Assembly (NCBI GenBank): GCA_037951105.1
Contig: JBAMJV010002054.1
Span: 62,001-126,000 of the forward strand
DNA length: 64,000 nt
From: Echinarachnius parma
Lineage: Eukaryota > Echinodermata > Echinoidea > Clypeasteroida > Echinarachniidae
Direction of reading: 5' to 3'
Shown here: positions 58,017 through 64,000 of the stretch, piece after piece
Position numbering within the stretch: the first letter of the stretch is position 1
How the letters are laid out: every line of letters begins with the position of its first letter
Made by a program: the position numbers and the translations under genes
Notes under the pieces: model-generated
What the model saw: the letters and a program-made list of their open reading frames with translations, nothing else
What the model was told of the DNA's origin: nothing
Databases searched by the model: none

Positions 58017-59420
58017 ATGCTGCGGTTGGTGCAAACACTGCAGAGACTGCCATGTCGGGCAATCCAGACGTCGGTGCCATGTCAGAAGTCTGTTGCCGGG
58101 AGGGTGAGGGTTAGCAAGGGAGAGAAACCGGTCACGTACGAACAGTCGAACCCTCCGCACTACATTGGGGTCAGGAAGAGCTGGAACTCTAAACACTCTG
58201 GTAAGCCAGTACTCGAGATTCGAACAGGCCCCCCGGACTAGGGCTACTAAAAAACAACAGCTTTGGCCACCAAATTTCAGTTATCCTGAATTCCACGGCA
58301 TTCTCTTCAAAGACATGCCAACGACTTAGCATGCATGACAAAAAGAACCGATGTGCAAATACAAATCGCATAGTCTTTTAGTCATGCATACCAAGTCGTG
58401 GGCACCTCTTCGAAAAGAATGCAAATTCCAACGGTCCAAATGAGCAACCAAATGTAACGTAATTTGTAATGTTTTATCTTCGTTTAGGCCCACCAGACTC
58501 AGGTTTTGGGTCACCAGAATTTGAAAAATATTGTTTTTACTTGCCTGACTGGGCCAGAAGACAAAACAAGTTAATTTCTAGCATTGGGCAGATAAATCAG
58601 TGTCAAAATATGAAGGTGCTCAGGGCAATTTACCCTGAGAAAATGCTGTTAATTTGTCTTTTATCACAAGAGCTCTCTGGAAATGTTGTGTTCAACTAGT
58701 ATAAAGGCTACACTACAAAGTTTGAAATAAATTTGCTTCTATTATTCTATAACACTTTGGCAAGCATTGGGCAGGCAAATCAGTGTCAAAATTGGAGGGT
58801 GCTAAGATCGGGCAACTAATTAATTGCTCACCTACGAGAGAACCGTGTAATTTTGTATGTGTAAATCTCATCTAGAAGTACTTGGACAAGTACATTTTCT
58901 GTTAGGGCAAGTCAGTTTTGAACTGAATAATTATGATTTAACTTGCCCAAAAGGGCCATTTCAAAAAATTAAGTGTGGAGGCTTGATTTACACATCATCA
59001 GACAAAATTAGTATGAAAGTTCATCTCCTTTGGTATCTATTTTGTATTGTGATCAAAAGTTTAAAATGTTGCTTCTTATCAGACAAAATTGTTTGATTAG
59101 TTATTGATTCCATCTTTGTTTTTCTCTGTTCATCAGCAAACCTGGAAGGTGAGCTGGGAGCAGCAGAGCGATCTCTGGAGGACCTCTTCATCAGGAAGTT
59201 CGTATCAGGGACGTTCCACGGTTGCCTGGCAACAGAGCTAGTCATCAAGAGGAGAGCCAATCAGATCATCATCGCTGCAATCATGCTCCGGAACCAGGCG
59301 CCACAGAAATACTACTTCCTGACTGGTTACACGGAAGAGCTGCTCTCTCATTGGTTCAAATGCCCCGTCAAAATGGAAGTGCAAGTTGTGGATGATAGGC
59401 CGGTATACAAGTGGATATGA
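58017..59420 (+). CDS. MRPS24: Mitochondrial ribosomal protein uS3m (MRPS24)
   Basis: Small-subunit component of the mitochondrial ribosome, made in the cytosol and imported. Exons 58017-58200 and 59137-59420 join with phase 1 to 155 residues, stop TGA. The start is a mitochondrial-targeting-like stretch (MLRLVQTLQRLPCRAIQTSV). The mature part has RVRVSKGEKPVTYEQ and PPHYIGVRKSWNSKH, then LEDLFIRKFVSGTFHGCLAT, KRRANQIII, KYYFLTGYTEELLSHWFKCP and ends VYKWI, matching MRPS24 along its length. An acceptor at 58013 precedes the ATG, so an upstream exon exists (see 56585). The intron holds GGGCCA-type repeats and a foldback repeat. Confidence 0.95.
58225..58990. repeat. Cluster of GGGCCA/GGGCAAGT repeat fragments in MRPS24 intron
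   Basis: Pieces at 58230-58285, 58480-58590 (GGCCCACCAGACTCAGG, TTAATTTCTAGCATTGGGCA) and 58765-58985 (AAGTACTTGGACAAGTA, ACTTGCCCAAAAGGGCC) match the dispersed family. A foldback hairpin at 58297-58432 is inserted between the first two pieces. Confidence 0.6.
58297..58432. repeat. Foldback repeat (hairpin), copy 2
   Basis: GGCATTCTCTTCAAAGACAT with AGCATGCATGACAAAAAGAA pairs with the inverse (TTTTAGTCATGCATACC, CGTGGGCACCTCTTCGAAAA). It shares ends and centre with 24417-24536. Arms are about 50 bp with mismatches. Confidence 0.65.
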
Positions 59421-59728
59421 ACAGAACATTCAATAAGACTGAAGAATATATTCCTCTTATCAGTTCAAAGGAAGAACTTTTCACTCATTATTGAACCCAC
59501 TGAGATCAGCTATTCAAGCTGGAGTGATTAGAGAATGTACTGTTGTTCTCGACACTAGCCCTGGCCCGCCCACCCTAGGCCAGTTAAATTTTTGCCTTTG
59601 ACCAGCTAAAGTGTATGAAAACCGTATATTTAGTGGCATGATTGGACAATTAGATTTTCAGTATGATTACAGTTTTTGATCAATGAAGGGATTGACATTT
59701 TGATTGGTAGGAGGTTTTCAAAAAGATT

Positions 59729-59734
59729 CAATAA
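59729..59734 (+). promoter_or_regulatory. Candidate poly(A) signal for MRPS24
   Basis: AATAAA lies about 310 bases after the MRPS24 stop codon and is followed by a T-rich stretch. No transcript data are available to confirm use. Confidence 0.4.
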
Positions 59735-59837
59735 AATGTAATTTCTCTCTCAGTAAATGTTTGTTTCTGCCCACCAGGAAATGAGACGCATGTGCCCAAT
59801 TACAGCTATATAAAAAGAAACTTTAGTGCATAGACCC

Positions 59838-60080
59838 GGGCCCATATTCATAAAACCCTGCTAGCTTAGTTTCATGCCAAGTCTATTTTTTATGAAGTGG
59901 TTAGGTTTTAAGCACATAATCCTGTAGTTATTAACTAGGGTTAACTTAGTAGGTACCCAAGGCTAACAGGCTAACCCCAATTTGGAACTAGGAAATTATT
60001 GCTTGTTGCTGACTAAACTGTGTGATCTGAAACGGAGTTAGCATGGAACTAAGCTAGTGGGGTCTTATGAATATTGGCCC
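59838..60080. mobile_element. Inverted-repeat MITE with GGGCCCATATTCATAA ends
   Basis: The left end GGGCCCATATTCATAAAACC then CTGCTAGCTTAGTTTCATGC is mirrored by GCATGGAACTAAGCTAG and TCTTATGAATATTGGCCC. Terminal repeats are about 40 bp around 160 bp. Ends like these are common in non-autonomous elements of many animals. Confidence 0.75.
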
Positions 60081-60367
60081 TTATGTATGTTATAGTTTAC
60101 AAAATCATTTTGTCTTCATTGTGTAGAATATTTTTAATGGATGAAATCTATTTGCACGCCTCGACAGTGCCATTTGTAAACAGTAAAAGTCATATTTTAT
60201 TGGTCCGATCAAGCAACAATATTTTCAAAGTGACTGACATGTTTAGAAAATCTTGTATTCTTCCATTAGTTCCATATCAACCCTGCATCAGTATTCAATA
60301 ATCACAGATTTGATCAATAAGTGAGATTCTAAATACTAGATCAGTTAGGAAGCAGTAATTAATTTAA

Positions 60368-60625
60368 TGTTCAAAATTAGCACAGCCCTGCTGGCCCAGG
60401 GCCACTAAAATTTTACTTCCGGCTACTAAATGTCATTGAAACTTTATTCCACTGGCCTGAATGGGCAACCAAATAACATAATTTGTTATGTTTTTCTCTG
60501 TTTTGGGCCACTAGAATAAAACAAATTAAAAATGCTATTGCCCAACTGGGCCACAATGCATTACATTTAGTTGTTGGGGCTACAAAAGCAAAGGACATTA
60601 TTTTACTGGACAGACTGGGGCAAAA
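60368..60625. repeat. Dispersed GGGCCA-family repeat fragment
   Basis: The fragment begins TTCAAAATTAGCACAGCCCT and contains GGCCCAGGGCCACTAAAA, GGGCCACTAGAA and TGCCCAACTGGGCCACAA in the order seen at 1531. It lies downstream of MRPS24. Confidence 0.6.
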
Positions 60626-61729
60626 TAAGGAACAATAATTCACTTGATGTTAGAACTTACAGTGGTAAATAATGCACATTGTACATGCAGAAAAGAAATT
60701 TGATATGTGATTTTGTAGAGAAAATATACGAAAATATAAGAGACAAGTTCCTTTAAATACCCAAGTCATTGTCATTAAACGACCTAAAGAATACAACGTA
60801 CTTTGACACTTATTCCATAGTTGATGACTTGAAACATAGGTCTGCCGAAAAAAAATCCATGAAAATAAACACAGTAGTGATTTAAGACTAGTTTTCTGAT
60901 GCTAAATCTCACTTAGCAGCCAGTTTACGCCCCACCCACATTTAGGGTCCGGAATCGGCAGCGTGATCGACATGTGATTGACAATTCATTGGCTTACGTC
61001 ATGACGCGTCATCTACAGAATTTAGTTCATTAGTCCGTTCTTTAGATGACGTCACATTTTGGCGATTTAAAAGGGGCGTTCTCAGGACAATTAGATATTT
61101 ACTAATTACCCCAAAATTGATTGATTTCATGAGAAATGACTGCCAAATTCTTTTTCTTCGGGAAAAATTACATATAGAGAGCCGAATTGTGAAAATTAGG
61201 CCATCTAGACGCTGTAGTTCCTTCAATAATTATAATGATATGATAATAATAATAATGGTGGCTACTTGCGTAGCTCATACTCTATCATTAGATTTCATGC
61301 TGTGCTTTCCACCACGTTAACCCATTCAAGACTGATTTTGGTTACTATAATATACTGTAAACATGGTAATGTTCGCGGTGCATTAATTTTCGCGGATTTC
61401 GCGCTTAATAAAACCAGAAAAATAACCTTGTTGTAGTAAGGTTTTTATATCAGAGCTCAATATAACGAGGCTCCATTGATGATGTTATGTAGTTTTGTGG
61501 CCAGATGGGCTGTGAACAAACAAGGAAATTGAAACATTTTCTAAAACATACAAGTGTATATTTCCCTCTTTCATTTATGTTTTTGTCTGAATGTTCATGT
61601 ATGTGTACAGGCTTGTATGTTAGTTTAAAGTTGCTTGGCAAACCAAATATATTTCCTTATTTTATTTCCTTATAATATTACATTTAAAAAAAAGGTCAAT
61701 ATTCCAGCTTGAATTGTATGTGTATCTGA

Positions 61730-61935
61730 AGCAGTGGCAGAACTTCGTCGGACTGATTGGGGGGGGGGGGGGGGGGGGGGGGCGCAAATTATTGTGGGGG
61801 CACAACTTATTTGTTTCTTTATTTTTTCAAAAATGTCCACCTTATGTTTTCTAGTGTTTCTTACAAAATATTGTGTGTGTGGGGGGGGGGGGGGGGGGGG
61901 GGGGGGCACGTGCCCCCATAACTATGCGACTGATG
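61730..61935. mobile_element. Poly-G element related to 48152-48631
   Basis: GCAGTGGCAGAACTTCGTCG, GACTGATTGGGG, a long G-run, then GGGGCACAACTTATTTGT and a second long G-run with GGGCACGTGCCCCCATAACT make up the unit. The right side CATAACTATGCGACTG is a degraded inverse of the left end. Confidence 0.6.
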
Positions 61936-62336
61936 TGAAGGGTTTGTGTGTCTGTGTTTATGAGTTGTGACATTTTTGTAGTTGTTTCATGTATGTGTGT
62001 GCGTGAGCAAATTGTACAGTGAATACTTTACTTCCATTCAGTCATGTAATATAATTATTTTCGTCAAAACTGATGTTTTTTCCTTTTTTGAAATAAACTT
62101 TCTGCAGAGAGACTATTAAAATAAATTTAAAATCCACTTCATATAAATTCTCACTTTTTCATGTGTCACTCTAAAAAAAACTTTTCTATACCCAAATTTC
62201 AACAAAAGCCCCTACCTTCTGAGGTAGTACCCTCTCCGATCCCCCCCCCCCCACTTTTGCGTACGAGCACTTACATTTTTGTGGGGGCCGACATGGCTGT
62301 GCTGACTTTGTTTCCTGGGGGGGGGGGGGGGGGTCA

Positions 62337-62762
62337 TTAAAGGGGAATTAACCCTTATCTTTTTGAATTACTGGATGTGATGAGAGCATAACTACTATCA
62401 TTGCTAGTCACTTATTTCCTCATGAATATTCCCGATTACAAAAATAATCAATATTTTATGGACCACTGTCAGCTGCTTTCAATGCCCATAGGAGGCGGCC
62501 ATTTCTTCAACTACTCACGGTGAAATGACGTGGCAGACGGAGAACACAATAGCATTATCGTAATGACATGTCATTTCACCGCGAGAAGGTGAAGAAATGG
62601 CCGCCTCCTGTTGGCATTGAAAGCAGACGACAGTGGGCCATAAAATATTGATTATTTTCATTATTGGGAATATTCATGAGGAAATACGTGACTAGAAATG
62701 ACAAGAGTTATGCTCTCAACACATCCAGTAAGTCAAAAGGATAAGGGTTAATTCCCCTTTAA
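62337..62762. mobile_element. TTAA-flanked foldback element, nearly full-length palindrome
   Basis: TTAAAGGGGAATTAACCCTT at the left and the inverse at the right bound 426 bp. The inverted similarity continues inward over about 190 bp per arm (for example GGAGGCGGCCATTTCTTCA pairs with TGAAGAAATGGCCGCCTCC, and CTCATGAATATTCCC with GGGAATATTCATGAG). The whole element can fold into one hairpin with scattered mismatches. Confidence 0.85.
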
Positions 62763-63477
62763 TATTCATGAGCAACACAGAGAAAGAAAGTAAGGGGATT
62801 TTTTATATAGCCACCACCCTCCCAAAATGCGCCAGAGTTCTTGTTTAGTAATTTTGCTATTCAAAATTAATATTTACGCCCTCATGGCTCAAGCGCTTTA
62901 GTTTGGATCCAGGCTAAAAGCTCAACCAAAAGTTTTATTTAGCCTGCATTAATCAATGTGCCAGTCCCCAGCCCGAAGCTCGACATCGGACAATTATCAT
63001 AATATTGATATTGTGATAAATACAAATAATTGAATTAGTGCTTTTTGAATTTTGGTGCAAATATTCACATCGGATACATTTTACCAATGAGCACAAACAA
63101 TAACAACAAAAACAACAACAAAAACACAAAAATCAAAATAATAACACGAAAGTTCATTGACCCTGTTTCCGGAAGAATTGTGCAGGTATGCCGGATTGGT
63201 CTCGATCTCGCATTCCGTAGTTTTACTTTTATAACCAAAATAGGAGCCGGTATTTGCGCTGAGAAGAGGCAATTAAACGAAGACTAGATCATAACAGCAA
63301 ATGTAAGTTTATCATTATTATTATTACTGACGAGATAAATATATTAATTCATGATCAACTGGCTCGTATCAGATGTCACTTTTTAATGGCGTTACCGAAT
63401 TCGGGTACCCTCGTATCGGATTTCTGACACTCTATCAAAAGATTTCGTATTTGGCTCCCGGGATTTTCCTCTGCATC

Positions 63478-64000
63478 TTCTTCTTCTTCTTCCTTCTTCC
63501 GTTTTGGTACAGTCCACCAGCGCGGTGTATTTTCGTACCTTGTGCATATGTACAGTGTGGTGCTCTGTGATGCTAACTACGTGTGCAAGTAAAAATCTTG
63601 TGCGCTCTAATGAATTTGGATCCTCTGCACCTCCTGTTTAAAATGGTCAGGCGAGGTGCATATGGTGGATTCTGGCAGGGAATTCCAAAGTCTTATTGCA
63701 TGAGGAAAGAAGGATGTTTGGTATGTCTGGGTGCGTGCAAATGGAACTTGGAACCGCTGGCTGTGACCTCTGAGAGAAGCGCTGGTACGGGTGACTGGTA
63801 TGAGGTAGACGTTTGAAGGAGTATCAACCAGAGAGTTGACCATCCGATGTATCATGAATACTTTGTACTGAGCTCTCCTTTCTTGGAGTGATGGCCACTG
63901 TAGTCGTGTCAGCATGGCTGCTACACTGCTGGAGTATCTGTAGTCGCTGTAGACAAAGCGAGCATATCTTCGCTGTATCATTTCAAGCTTCTGGATGTTT
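63478..64000 (-). pseudogene. 3' end of a CR1/L2-like non-LTR retrotransposon
   Basis: On the minus strand from the right edge to 63607 the frame reads NIQKLEMIQRRYARF, LTRLQWPSLQERRAQYK, then YLIPVTRTSASLRGHSQRFQ and SFFPHAIRLWNSLPESTICT, ending in a stop. These are the conserved C-terminal blocks after the reverse transcriptase in CR1/L2-type elements. About 130 bp of 3' UTR follows, ending in a short AAG/GAA microsatellite at about 63479-63500. The frame is intact within the window and continues beyond it. Confidence 0.88.

Larger units (their letters stand above)
60081..63477. other. Intergenic region downstream of MRPS24
   Basis: No protein-coding exon is recognisable. Apart from the elements listed separately, there is a cAMP-response-like palindrome TGACGTCA at about 61045 inside a small inverted repeat (61000-61056), G-runs at 61759, 61880 and 62317 and a C-run at 62240, and an AAC/AAAC-rich stretch at 63095-63150. 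Confidence 0.5.

Overview
This is a 64 kb window of an animal nuclear genome. It is AT-rich, has spliced genes with canonical GT-AG introns of 0.1 to 13 kb, and carries many short transposons and microsatellites. The orthologues are typical of deuterostomes, and the repeat style (TTAA and TA inverted-repeat elements, a tRNA-like SINE, poly-G elements, CR1/L2-type retroelements) makes me favour an invertebrate deuterostome, most likely an echinoderm. That assignment is inference.

Four protein-coding genes can be built. (1) The 3' half of a SEC24A/B-type COPII cargo-adaptor gene, + strand, 11 exons from 555 to 10211; its 5' part lies before the window. (2) A complete-looking MARCHF1/8-type membrane RING-CH ubiquitin ligase, + strand, exons at 16182-16262, 29516-30301, 35561-35753 and 36512-36687. 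(3) A complete FUT11-type glycosyltransferase, - strand, exons 55717-54455, 54180-53918 and 52934-52775. (4) MRPS24 (mitochondrial ribosomal protein uS3m), + strand, 58017-58200 and 59137-59420, probably with a short coding exon at 56585-56626. FUT11 and MRPS24 are divergent and may share a promoter region.

The 13 kb first intron of the MARCH gene holds a 6.1 kb antisense LTR retrotransposon (16490-22572) with Gag and a protease-like stub but no reverse transcriptase or integrase. The rest of the window is introns and intergenic DNA with many inverted-repeat elements (several nested or able to fold into long hairpins), two tRNA-like SINE copies, a tRNA-Ala-like gene and two decayed non-LTR retrotransposon pieces. 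One of those pieces runs off the right edge.

The most unusual pattern is that exons have been copied in tandem, in part or whole, into their own flanking introns or 3' UTRs. SEC24 has three copies of one exon and partial copies of at least four others. The MARCH gene has an upstream copy of its last exon that stays in frame with it. In SEC24, MARCH and FUT11 alike, the end of the last coding exon, including the stop codon, has been amplified into a degenerate array directly downstream. The copies differ from each other and from the source exons, so they do not look like assembly artefacts.
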